A DNA stretch of 14,725 nt from CAYVUV01 sp964455095 (GTDB lineage Bacteria > Desulfobacterota > Binatia > HRBIN30 > CADEER01), in NCBI GenBank assembly GCA_964455095.1, contig CAYVUV010000010.1:1-14725 (forward strand), read 5' to 3'. Made by a program: the position numbers and the translations under genes. This document shows positions 1 to 6,312 of this stretch, in pieces. The notes under the pieces were generated by a model. The model saw only the letters and a program-made list of their open reading frames with translations, did no database searches and was not told the origin of the DNA. The first letter of the stretch is position 1, and every line of letters begins with the position of its first letter.

Positions 1-410
1 TACGGCGCAAGGACTTGCTCGTGGCCATTCTCGTCTCTCAATTTTAGCGAGCTGGTGGTCCCCTTGGCCTCCAGAATCACGTACGTGTCCTTCGTGCCGG
101 TGGGGCCGGCGAAACTCAGACCCGAAGCCGGCTCGGAAGAAGCGATCTTGACGGAGGGCCGCCCACGCTCGGTGATGAGTCTCAGAAGAACGGTCTCGGC
201 TTGTTCGCCATTGCTCGGCGAGTCGGCGGGTGGGCGCACGCTGATGCTCGCTCGGACGCGACCCTGCGCGTCGACAATTTCGAGCGCGCGGCCGCGCAAA
301 ACGCCTGGCTCGCCTTGCGCGGACACCGGACGTAGCTGCTGTGCGACCGAAAAGAGCAAGAGGACGAGATTTACCGCCGAGAGTGCAACGAGGGCTCCTG
401 GGGTCTTCAT
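1..410 (-). CDS. Small anchored or secreted protein of unknown function (3' end at window edge)
   Basis: The frame reads from an ATG at 410 to the window edge. It gives 136 residues, and the next codon starts with TA, so a stop is probably just outside. Residues 7-31 form a hydrophobic segment (GALVALSAVNLVLLLF, then SAQG), either an uncleaved anchor or a signal peptide ending near Ala31. The rest is a small, beta-rich soluble domain. Two segments resemble each other: ALEIVDAQGRVRASISV (about 42-58) and a C-terminal stretch ending SLKLRDENGHEQ (121-131). This pattern of D-x-x-G-x-x-R strands occurs in uncharacterised bacterial exported proteins. A GGGAGG ribosome-binding site lies 8-9 bases before the ATG. 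GrpB ends 26 bases upstream on the same strand, so co-transcription is likely. The opposite-strand frame at 55-417 is its shadow. No function can be assigned. Confidence 0.72.
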   Translation of the reverse strand, partial: MKTPGALVALSAVNLVLLLFSVAQQLRPVSAQGEPGVLRGRALEIVDAQGRVRASISVRPPADSPSNGEQAETVLLRLITERGRPSVKIASSEPASGLSFAGPTGTKDTYVILEAKGTTSSLKLRDENGHEQVLAP

Positions 411-436
411 GCGGTAGCCTCCCATATGTGTTGTCT

Positions 437-1036
437 CTAGCACCGCTTCGCTTGCTCCGTGACCTCGACGACGAACTCGGTCTTCCCCCGCGTGTACGCG
501 ACCCGGTCGTGCGGTGAGGCCGACGCAAGCTGCACCTTCAGGCGCTCGTATTCTCTGGCCACTTCCGGGTGGTCGATCAAGTAGTCGCGGAAGAGGAGCC
601 GATCCCAGTGATCGGTGAAATCGCGCTCCACCATGTGGATGTGGTGTGTGCGGACACCGCTGCGCGGGTCGCGCTTGATGAACCATGCGTAGAACGGCGG
701 GCCGTCGTCTCCGTGCGTGGGGCGCCAGAAGTAGTCGTAGCCTTGCGCTTCCAGCACCGGTGCGATCCGGACTCTGGTCGCCTCCAGATCGGTCACTTCC
801 ACCAGCATGTCCACGATGGGTTTCGCCGCCAGCCCCGGCACCGCCGTGCTGCCGAAGTGCTCGACACGCCGGATCAGATCGTTTGGCAGGCAGGAGAGCA
901 GGTGTTCCTTTTCTTGCTGGAACGACCTGGGCCACGCAGGGTCGTACGGCGCGATGGCGACTTCCTCGCGCACGACTCGTTGGATCCGTTGCTCGATCGT
1001 TTCCACGTCGTCGCTGTTGGTGAGGCGCCGGGACAT
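437..1036 (-). CDS. GrpB/UPF0157 family nucleotidyltransferase-fold protein
   Basis: This 199-residue protein carries the hallmarks of the GrpB (UPF0157) family. It has a start like A-I-x-x-Y-D-P-x-W (27-35), the nucleotidyltransferase-like signature EHFGSTAVPGLAAKPIVDM (59-77) with Gly62-Ser63 and Asp76, and a later HHIHMVE block. Family members have a minimal nucleotidyltransferase fold. Some are fused to dephospho-CoA kinase, but the substrate is unknown. Start choice: the open frame reaches a TTG at 1141, but the conserved domain begins well downstream. ATG at 1036 or 1042 gives the usual family length, though neither has a strong ribosome-binding site. About 170 bases without a gene separate it from the DUF1801 gene upstream; I see only a weak minus-strand -10-like TATGAT (1160-1165) there. 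Family call is firm, start uncertain. Confidence 0.88.
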   Translation of the reverse strand: MSRRLTNSDDVETIEQRIQRVVREEVAIAPYDPAWPRSFQQEKEHLLSCLPNDLIRRVEHFGSTAVPGLAAKPIVDMLVEVTDLEATRVRIAPVLEAQGYDYFWRPTHGDDGPPFYAWFIKRDPRSGVRTHHIHMVERDFTDHWDRLLFRDYLIDHPEVAREYERLKVQLASASPHDRVAYTRGKTEFVVEVTEQAKRC

Positions 1037-1209
1037 ACACATCACTCGTCGACTGGTACGACGATCATCGCAGAGGCGGGTAGGGGCGTTACCACGTCGC
1101 ACCAAGGCATTCGAAGTGACCATCCCTTGGTCCGGCAGCAAGTGAGGCCGCGTGTAAGGATCATAGTCCCGGGTGTCCTACGTGAGACAGGCCGGGCATG
1201 GGATGGGCG

Positions 1210-1584
1210 TTACCAGAAAGCTCCGTCTTTACGTTCACGCACATCCTTGAGACTGTGCTCGGCGATCTTGCGAACCAGAGCCTCGGGCAGGGGCTTGTTG
1301 TAGGGAATCTGGAGGGTGCCCTTGGTAGTCTGGTGCGTTTCCAGTTCCTTGCGGAATGCCTCCAGCGCTGCCGCGGTTGGCGCGAAGCTGAGGTGTGCTT
1401 TGTGCGCGGAGAAGGCGAACACGAATCGGGGCTCGACAAAGAAGGGGGTTCCCCACTTGATCACCTCCTCGGCCGCTGGCGCGACACTCTTGAGGATCGC
1501 GTACAGCCGGCGCAAATGCGGTTGACCCTCTCGTGGGGCCGCCCGGATATAAGCGGCGATCGTACGAGGACGTTTGCTTGCCAT
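1210..1584 (-). CDS. DUF1801 (YdhG-like) domain protein
   Basis: This 124-residue protein is a single DUF1801-type domain. It shows an N-terminal helical part with LRRLYAILKSVAPAAEEVIKWGTPFF (about 24-49), including the family signature I-K-W-G-x-P. A strand that starts with the F-A-F-S-A-H-K-A-H block follows, and a C-terminal basic helix ends in RKDGAFW. DUF1801 proteins are small, cytosolic and poorly characterised. Bacillus YdhG/FraI-type members have been linked to iron handling, but nothing here tests that. The ATG at 1584 is preceded by GAGG at a spacing of 7-8, which supports the start. It is divergent from the zinc-ribbon gene at 1750; the 165 bases between them must hold both promoters, but I see no convincing -35/-10 pair there. 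Confidence 0.85.
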   Translation of the reverse strand: MASKRPRTIAAYIRAAPREGQPHLRRLYAILKSVAPAAEEVIKWGTPFFVEPRFVFAFSAHKAHLSFAPTAAALEAFRKELETHQTTKGTLQIPYNKPLPEALVRKIAEHSLKDVRERKDGAFW

Positions 1585-1735
1585 CTCTTTGCCTCAATTC
1601 CGGGACCAGCTGGCCGCGTCGTCCTGCGTCCTTTTCCACCGGAGTATCATATGCATCGCTGATTGGAGTAGAGCGGATGCCACCCGCGCCGCGGCTTGAC
1701 GCCGTCGCGCGACCGCGCCAAGAGAACGGCTGGGT

Positions 1736-1743
1736 GGAGGAGG
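1736..1743 (+). promoter_or_regulatory. Strong ribosome-binding site fixing the zinc-ribbon start
   Basis: GGAGGAGG lies six bases before the ATG at 1750. The frame is open upstream to an ATG at 1696, but that start has no such site and would add an Arg-rich stretch. The inner start is therefore preferred. Confidence 0.75.
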
Positions 1744-1749
1744 TGGCGG

Positions 1750-1911
1750 ATGGAAGAGCGGAAGGTGGAACCAGCGGGTGTGGCGGGCGATGAGCCGGAT
1801 GTCGTCCAGTACTGCCCCAACTGCGGCGCGCGTGGGACCTGGCAGAAGTGCAAGCTGATCTGCACCACGCCGCAGTGCGCGGTGCGGATCATTCTCGCCT
1901 GCGTCGACTGA
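1750..1911 (+). CDS. 53-residue Cys-rich zinc-ribbon-like protein
   Basis: This is a very small protein with six cysteines: Cys22, 25, 34, 38, 43 and 51. The first two sit in a classic zinc-knuckle CPNCG, and CKLIC (34-38) follows. The spacing C-x2-C-x8-C-x3-C-x4-C suggests a zinc ribbon or small metal-binding module. The N-terminal 20 residues are acidic and probably disordered. There is no signal peptide or membrane segment, so it should be cytosolic. It stands alone on the plus strand between minus-strand genes. I do not recognise a named family. It could be a small transcription or translation accessory protein or a metal-binding stub. The strong ribosome-binding site and the non-random cysteines argue that it is real. 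Confidence 0.7.
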   Translation: MEERKVEPAGVAGDEPDVVQYCPNCGARGTWQKCKLICTTPQCAVRIILACVD

Positions 1912-1914
1912 AAG

Positions 1915-2043
1915 GGATCAGTCTTGGCCGCGAAAAGGCGCAGAAGGCGCAAAAGCTGAGCGGAGGCTTCTTCTCGCGGCCATCCGCTCAAGCTCAGGCG
2001 GATCAGAACGAATCCGACTGATCCTTCGCCGCGGCGCGGCCGG
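1915..2043. repeat. Palindromic dispersed element, copy 1 (shorter)
   Basis: The element is bounded by inverted ends, GGATCAGTC (1915-1923) and GACTGATCC (2016-2024). Inside these, TTGGCCGCGAAAAGGCGCAG (1924-1943) is mirrored by GGCTTCTTCTCGCGGCCA (1965-1982 region). A second small hairpin, GGATCAG/CTGATCC, spans 2000-2024. Similarity to copy 2 continues to 2043, beyond the inverted ends. It fills the gap between the zinc-ribbon gene and the 3' end of the EF-hand gene. It looks like a deletion derivative of copy 2. Confidence 0.75.
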
Positions 2044-2053
2044 TAGCCGGCAG

Positions 2054-2908
2054 TCAGTTGCTCGTCACCCGCTTGATGGTGCCTGTGACCGAGAGATTGA
2101 ACGTGCCCATCGGTGGCGGATCTCCCGCCACGATCAGGTTCGGCACCATCGGCGCGGCGTCGATATGAAAGGTGAGACCGCCGGATACCGAATCGATCAC
2201 CAACATCGCCCCCGTGGTTTGCCAGATACGCGGCTGGACCGAGCCGAAGGCCGGGGATTCGACATAGACCAGACTCGCAAGCGGCGGCGTGAGCGCATAG
2301 CTGCCGGGTGCGAAGCCAGTTGCGGGACCGATCACTTGAATCTGCACGCTGCGCAATAGCCCTGCATCAGTGTCGCAGGTGTTGCCGTTGATGGCCCAGA
2401 AATACCGACCGGACCTGGGGTCACGGGTTTCCCCGGCAGCGACGAGCGTCAGACTCGCCGGAGAGGTCTCCGCGTTGGTATTCGCGAGCGCAGAGAACGT
2501 GCCTTCCACCGTCCCGTTGTCGCAGCCCGGCACGACAATCGGGGTGGCCGTGGCACCCACCACGCGCGTGGCCGTCGCCTTTGTCGTCGCGGTTGCGGTT
2601 GCTGTCGCCTTTGCCGTTGCCGTTACCGTCTTCGTCGGAGTCGGGGATCGATAGGCGCACCCGCCGAGCGACTTGTCGACCGCAGCGACGAGCTCGTTCA
2701 CCGAGACTCTGTCGTCGGCGTTGGCGTCGAGCAGCGTACATATAGAAACGTTCGCGGATCCCAGCGCGACATTGACGCCCAGAACGAGCTCATCGACCGT
2801 GACCCGCTCGTCGCTGTTGCAGTCGCCGACACACTGGGCGAGCAGCGGCGGCGCACCGGCGAGTGCAACCCACAATCCCACGATCACCATCGACCCGCTC
2901 TGCTCCAT
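2054..2908 (-). CDS. Secreted EF-hand/dockerin-like repeat protein with Thr/Ala linker
   Basis: This 284-residue exported protein starts with a signal peptide (hydrophobic 7-24, probable cleavage at A24-Q25). Two EF-hand-type calcium loops follow. The first, D29-C-N31-S-D33-E-R-V-T-V-D-E40, and the second, D61-A-N63-A-D65-D-R-V-S-V-N-E72, have the D-x-N-x-D spacing of dockerin repeats, each followed by an L-V-x-x-V helix. Cysteines 26, 30, 57 and 84 bracket the pair. Residues 88-123 form a low-complexity Thr/Ala/Lys linker. The C-terminal part (129-284) is a beta-rich domain I do not recognise. ATG 2908 is chosen because of a GGAGGAGG site just upstream. No cohesin or cellulosome gene is near, so the EF-hands more likely act as a calcium-stabilised module. 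A TTGACC -35-like box (2965-2970) has only a poor -10 partner. Confidence 0.85.
   Translation of the reverse strand: MEQSGSMVIVGLWVALAGAPPLLAQCVGDCNSDERVTVDELVLGVNVALGSANVSICTLLDANADDRVSVNELVAAVDKSLGGCAYRSPTPTKTVTATAKATATATATTKATATRVVGATATPIVVPGCDNGTVEGTFSALANTNAETSPASLTLVAAGETRDPRSGRYFWAINGNTCDTDAGLLRSVQIQVIGPATGFAPGSYALTPPLASLVYVESPAFGSVQPRIWQTTGAMLVIDSVSGGLTFHIDAAPMVPNLIVAGDPPPMGTFNLSVTGTIKRVTSN
2572..2655 (-). repeat. Low-complexity repeat encoding the Thr/Ala linker
   Basis: Tandem six-base units related to GTTGCC/GTTGCG on the plus strand encode alternating Ala-Thr and Lys-Thr residues in the linker of the EF-hand protein. This is a short coding microsatellite that could vary in length between strains by slippage. 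Confidence 0.65.
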
Positions 2909-2912
2909 CTTG

Positions 2913-2920
2913 CCTCCTCC
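2913..2920 (-). promoter_or_regulatory. Ribosome-binding site fixing the EF-hand gene start
   Basis: On the minus strand GGAGGAGG is followed by CAAG and then ATG at 2908. The frame is open to a TTG at 2932, but that codon lies upstream of this site and would place the ribosome-binding site inside the gene. Confidence 0.7.
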
Positions 2921-3050
2921 GGCCTGCTCCAACAGGCACAGGAGCTAACTGCCGCGCGGCGATGGGTCAAGACGGTGGGCCGGGTGGGGTTCGACGTTCA
3001 CACCTCGGCCGCTTCGGCCCAACGTTCACTCCAGCGCGGTCGACTGGAGG

Positions 3051-3222
3051 GGACCAGACATTGGCCGCGAAAAGGCGCAAGAGGCGCAGACGCTAAGTGG
3101 AGGTTCTGCGTCTCGTTTTTGTGCCTTTTGCGCATTCTCGCGGCCATTCAGTCTTCTTCTGCGTGCTCAGTCTCTGACGGATCAGGACGGAACCGACTGA
3201 TCCTTCGCGGCGGCGCGGCCGG
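3051..3222. repeat. Palindromic dispersed element, copy 2 (longer), overlapping a gene end
   Basis: The element runs from GGACCAGAC (3051-3059) to GACTGATCC (3195-3203), with similarity to copy 1 continuing to 3222. The left arm from TTGGCCGCGAAAAGGCGCAA (3061-3080) is mirrored by GTGCCTTTTGCGCATTCTCG (3121-3140) and CGGCCA (3141-3146), so most of the unit can fold into one long imperfect hairpin. A terminal hairpin, GGATCAG/CTGATCC (3179-3203), is conserved in both copies while its loop differs. The right 41 bases lie inside the flavoprotein reading frame and provide its stop codon. Confidence 0.75.
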
Positions 3223-4438
3223 CGAGGCAGCCGGTGGCCCAGGCCCATTGGAAGTTGAAGCCGCCGATGCGGCCGTCGCAGTCGAGCATCTCGCCGATGA
3301 GATAGAGGCCGGGGACTTTGCGCGAGGCCATGGTGCGGTAGTCGATCTCGGCAAGCGGGACGCCGCCGGCGGTGACTTCGGCGTGGTTCCAGCTGCGCGC
3401 GCGCTCGATCGGCAGCGCGAAGGCGGTGAGGGCGTGCACGAGGCGGCGACGCTGCTCGCGCGAGAGCTGGGCCAGTACCGTGGCGGGATCGATCGCGCTG
3501 GCGCGCAGCAGCGCGCTGGCGAGGCGGTCGGGCAGGCGGGCGGCGAGGGCGCGGTGCAGCGAGCGGCGTGGCTGTTCGGCGGCGCTGGCGATCAGCCAGT
3601 GCTCGACCTGGGCGAAGTCCTCGCCGGGCAGAAAGCTGCAGCGCATCTCCGCGCCCTGATCGGTGGCGTGCGCGATGACCCAGTGGCGGCTGGCGTCGAG
3701 CACCACGGGGCCGCTGATGCCGTAGTGGGTCCACAGCAGGCTGCCGGCGCGCCGATCGATCAGCTTGCCGCCGGCGAAGGTCGAGAGCTCGACCGGCTGC
3801 GAAAGGCCCGACAGCTCGGCGTGAAACATATCGGCGCGCAGTGTCAGCGGTACGAGGGCCGGGTAGGTCTCGGTGACCGTGTGGCCGAGGCGACGGACGA
3901 TCTCCCAGCCAGCGCCGTCGCTGCCGCTGCGCGGCAGCGAGCGGCCGCCGGTGGCGACGATGACACGCGCGGCGGCGAGCTCGCCGTGATTGTGGCGGAT
4001 CACGAAGCCGCCGCTGCCATCGGGCGCGATGTCGGCGACACGGTGGTCGGTCAGCACCTGCACGCCGAGCGCCTTGCAGCGGTCGAGCAGCGCCTGCAAG
4101 ACGGTGTCGGCGCGGTCGGAAACGGGGAACAGCTTGCCGGTTTCCTCGCGCTTGAGCGCGACGCCGAGCGCGGCGAACCAGCGTACGGCCGCGGCGGCGT
4201 CGAAGGCGGCGAGCACGTTGCGCACGACGGGACGCGCGCCGTTGAAGTCCTCGGGGTGCACGACGGCGTGCGTGACGTTGCAGCGGCCGCCGCCGGAAAC
4301 CAGGATCTTGGCGCCGACCGTGCGCGCGCCTTCGAGCACGACGACGTGCGGCGGTCCTTCCGTCTCGGCGGCGAAGATCGCGGCGGCGAGCCCGGCCGCA
4401 CCCGCGCCGACCACCGCGATGTCGCAGCGCGCGGTCAC
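3182..4438 (-). CDS. HI0933/YhiN (BaiN-like) family FAD-dependent oxidoreductase
   Basis: This is a 418-residue flavoprotein of the HI0933 family. Dinucleotide-binding motif GAGAAG is at 11-16 of an N-terminal Rossmann unit. Family signature SGGGRCNVTH is at 48-57, ATGGRSLPRSGSDG and THYGISGPVVL follow, and a C-terminal GEMLDCDGRIGGFNFQWAWATG block (382-403) closes the FAD site. Members are cytosolic; BaiN-type enzymes reduce bile-acid enones, but most have no known substrate. Start: GTG at 4438, eight bases past the DUF35 stop. A TTG at 4459 would overlap the DUF35 gene. It is the last gene of the operon with the thiolase-like and DUF35 genes, which hints at an acyl-CoA or steroid-like substrate (inference). 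The final residues, roughly RAAAKDQSVPS, and the stop codon are encoded by the palindromic element. Confidence 0.92.
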   Translation of the reverse strand: MTARCDIAVVGAGAAGLAAAIFAAETEGPPHVVVLEGARTVGAKILVSGGGRCNVTHAVVHPEDFNGARPVVRNVLAAFDAAAAVRWFAALGVALKREETGKLFPVSDRADTVLQALLDRCKALGVQVLTDHRVADIAPDGSGGFVIRHNHGELAAARVIVATGGRSLPRSGSDGAGWEIVRRLGHTVTETYPALVPLTLRADMFHAELSGLSQPVELSTFAGGKLIDRRAGSLLWTHYGISGPVVLDASRHWVIAHATDQGAEMRCSFLPGEDFAQVEHWLIASAAEQPRRSLHRALAARLPDRLASALLRASAIDPATVLAQLSREQRRRLVHALTAFALPIERARSWNHAEVTAGGVPLAEIDYRTMASRKVPGLYLIGEMLDCDGRIGGFNFQWAWATGCLAGRAAAKDQSVPS

Positions 4439-4445
4439 GCCGGAC

Positions 4446-4853
4446 TCAGGCGGGGGCAAACTTGGGCAGCGTGACCTCGTCGGTGAGGTCTTCGAAGACG
4501 ACGGCGACCGGCATGCCGATGCGAATGTCCGCCGGCGCTACGCCGACCAGGTTGCTGGTCATGCGCGGCCCTTCGGCGAGCTGCACCAGCACCACCGCGT
4601 ACGGCACCTCGGCCGCGAATCCCGGGTGATAGACCTGATGCATGACGTTGAAGCTGTACACCTCACCCTTGCCCGACACCGGCGCCCACTCGACACCGGT
4701 GGACAGGCAGTGCGAGCAGATCGAGCGGGCCGGAAAGCGCAGCGTACTGCAGCTCGTGCAGCGCTGCACGACGAGCTGCCGTTGCTTCGCCGCGGCGAAG
4801 AAGGGCGCGAGCTCCGGGGTGATGACGGGAACGGGTTTGGTTGGGTTGCCCAT
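4446..4853 (-). CDS. DUF35 zinc-ribbon/OB-fold acyl-CoA-binding protein
   Basis: The protein has 135 residues with the standard DUF35 architecture. An N-terminal helix (ITPELAPFFAAAKQRQL, 11-27) is followed by a rubredoxin-like zinc ribbon with Cys32, 35, 46 and 49 in C-x2-C-x10-C-x2-C. A C-terminal OB fold then carries G-K-G-x-V-Y-S-F and YAVVLVQLAEGPRMTSNL (85-102). DUF35 proteins bind CoA thioesters and form obligate complexes with thiolase-like partners, for example ChsH2 with the aldolase Ltp2, or archaeal acetoacetyl-CoA thiolase with HMG-CoA synthase. The thiolase-like gene ends 11 bases upstream, so both are expected to be co-translated and to form a complex. ATG 4853 has a GAGG-type site. 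Confidence 0.92.
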   Translation of the reverse strand: MGNPTKPVPVITPELAPFFAAAKQRQLVVQRCTSCSTLRFPARSICSHCLSTGVEWAPVSGKGEVYSFNVMHQVYHPGFAAEVPYAVVLVQLAEGPRMTSNLVGVAPADIRIGMPVAVVFEDLTDEVTLPKFAPA

Positions 4854-4864
4854 CGATCTCTGCC

Positions 4865-6037
4865 TCAAGCCTTGGCGAGGATCAGTGTCGAATGGGTCGA
4901 CAGGATGCCGCCGTTGCCGCTGACCAGCGCCACCTCGGCGTCGGGCACCTGGCGCTCGCCGCCGTCGCCGCGCAGTTGGATGACCGCTTCCGAGATCGGC
5001 GTCATCCCCCACATATAGAAGGACGAGAGCTGGCCGCCGCCGGTGTTGACGGGCAGTGTGCCACCCGGGCCGATGCGCCCGTCGGCGACAAACGCACCGC
5101 CCTCGCCCTTTTTGCAGAAGCCGTAGTCCTCGAGGCAGACCAGCACGGTGAACGTGTAGCAGTCGTAGAGCTCGACGACGTCGATGTCGCTCAGGGCGAT
5201 GTCCGCCATGGCCAGGGCGGCGTCCTTGGTGAGCACGGCGCCCGAGGTCAGCGTCTCGACCGGATCGCCGCCGGGATGCCCCTGCGCCATGCCGCGGATG
5301 GTGACCGACGGGCGGCGCAGGTCGCGGGCGCGCTCGGCGCTGGTGACGATGACGGCGACGCCGCCGTTCGAGACCAGGCAGCAGTCGAACAGATGAAACG
5401 GCTCGACCACCCAGCGCGAGCGGCGGTAGTCGTCGAGCGACATCGGCGTATCGTGAAACTGCGCCTGCGGATTCTTGTTCGCCCATTGGCGCTCGGCGAC
5501 GGCGATGGCGCCGAGATGGTCGTTGGTGGTGCCGTAGAGATGCATGTGGCGGCGCGCGACCATGGCGTACATGGCGTTGACCCCGAACTGCCCGTAGGCG
5601 GCGTCGAGCCCGCGGCCGAAGCCGTAAGCGGCTGCGGAGCCACTGCCCTTGCCGGCCGCGCCGTCCTTCGGGGACGGCGGCTTGAGCGGCGCGTCGGAGA
5701 AGACGCAGGCCACCGTGTGGCAGAGCCCGGCCTCGATCGCCATGGCCGCGTGCTGCACCATCGCCGCCGCGGTCGCGCCGCCGGCACTCATGCCGGCGGA
5801 CAAGCGCAGATTGCGCAGCCCCATGGCTTGCTGGAGCTGGAACGCGCTCATGCCCATGTCGCCCCAGCTGAGTCCGGGATTGACCAGCAGCCCGCCGAGG
5901 TCGTCGCGCGTCAGGCCGGCGTCGTCGAGCGCCAACTGCACGGCTTCGACCGCGAAACCGACGTGGTTGTGGTCGTAGACCTTGCCCTGCTTGGTGATAC
6001 CGAGCCCGGCGATGGCCGTGCGTTGGCTGAGATTCAT
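4865..6037 (-). CDS. Thiolase-superfamily (SCPx/Ltp-like) protein lacking the thiolase catalytic residues
   Basis: The protein has 390 residues with a thiolase fold: an N-terminal T-A-I-A-G-L-G-x-T start, an Asp-rich helix (E31-AVQLALDDAGL), and the helix after the usual nucleophile with SAGGATAAAMVQHAAMAIEAG (84-104). In the second half come DIDVVELYDCYTF and GFCKKGEGG, typical of SCPx/Ltp proteins. The usual nucleophilic Cys is apparently Met83 (A-G-M-S-A-G-G). The usual G-H-P motif is replaced by SSFYMWGMTP (338-347), and the C-terminal Cys by V-S-G-N-G-G (372-377). These losses, with a DUF35 partner next door, match Ltp2-type retro-aldolases better than true thiolases. ATG 6037 follows a GGAG-type site. 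The frame is open to 6166, but that stretch is repeat DNA. The substrate is unknown. Confidence 0.9.
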   Translation of the reverse strand: MNLSQRTAIAGLGITKQGKVYDHNHVGFAVEAVQLALDDAGLTRDDLGGLLVNPGLSWGDMGMSAFQLQQAMGLRNLRLSAGMSAGGATAAAMVQHAAMAIEAGLCHTVACVFSDAPLKPPSPKDGAAGKGSGSAAAYGFGRGLDAAYGQFGVNAMYAMVARRHMHLYGTTNDHLGAIAVAERQWANKNPQAQFHDTPMSLDDYRRSRWVVEPFHLFDCCLVSNGGVAVIVTSAERARDLRRPSVTIRGMAQGHPGGDPVETLTSGAVLTKDAALAMADIALSDIDVVELYDCYTFTVLVCLEDYGFCKKGEGGAFVADGRIGPGGTLPVNTGGGQLSSFYMWGMTPISEAVIQLRGDGGERQVPDAEVALVSGNGGILSTHSTLILAKA

Positions 6038-6107
6038 CTCCGCTCCGGAGGTGTGCCAGGGCCTGATGTCGCGCGGCGTAGACGCGACGCAGCATCGCGC
6101 CAGGATT

Positions 6108-6129
6108 CCTTCTCCCGGATGGGAGAAGG
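6108..6129. repeat. REP-like hairpin, copy 1
   Basis: A perfect 9-bp stem, CCTTCTCCC/GGGAGAAGG, with the loop GGAT is followed by CCAGGATGAGGGGG (6130-6143). It is the inverted partner of the copy at 6229-6262. Such C/T-C-T-C-C-C hairpins with a GAGGGG tail are common dispersed repeats in GC-rich proteobacterial genomes. Confidence 0.75.
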
Positions 6130-6228
6130 CCAGGATGAGGGGGATACGACGGAATGGCGAAGCCACTCCCGTGTATTGGCGGCTGGCTCAAAGCGGGATG
6201 TCATCGGTGGCCTTCGGCGCAATTGAAT

Positions 6229-6262
6229 CCCCTCACCTCAATCCTCTCCCATCCGGGAGAGG
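6229..6262. repeat. REP-like hairpin, copy 2 (inverted relative to copy 1)
   Basis: CCCCTCACCTCA (6229-6240) is followed by a perfect 8-bp stem, CCTCTCCC/GGGAGAGG (6243-6262), with the loop ATCC. On the opposite strand it reads like copy 1. The two flank about 100 bases without a gene and lie between the thiolase operon and the next minus-strand gene. Either hairpin could act as a transcript end or RNA stabiliser. Confidence 0.72.
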
Positions 6263-6312
6263 AAGCGGAGCAGAAGCCAGCGGCAGGTTGTCGAGCTCAA
6301 GAACCACTGTGC

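Noticed and set aside
55..417. Plus-strand frame of 120 codons at the left edge
   Set aside because: The minus strand reads a protein with signal or anchor segment, patterned domain and ribosome-binding site.
2975..4474. Long plus-strand frame of 499 codons
   Set aside because: It is antisense to the HI0933-type flavoprotein, which has clear family motifs. Its product is Ala/Gly/Arg/Asp-rich shadow sequence typical of GC-rich DNA.
6038..6166. N-terminal extension of the thiolase-like protein
   Set aside because: The extra residues are encoded by the REP-like hairpin region. ATG 6037 has a site and begins at the conserved domain.
4841..6226. Long plus-strand frame of 461 codons
   Set aside because: Antisense to the thiolase-like gene, with biased shadow composition and no recognisable domain.
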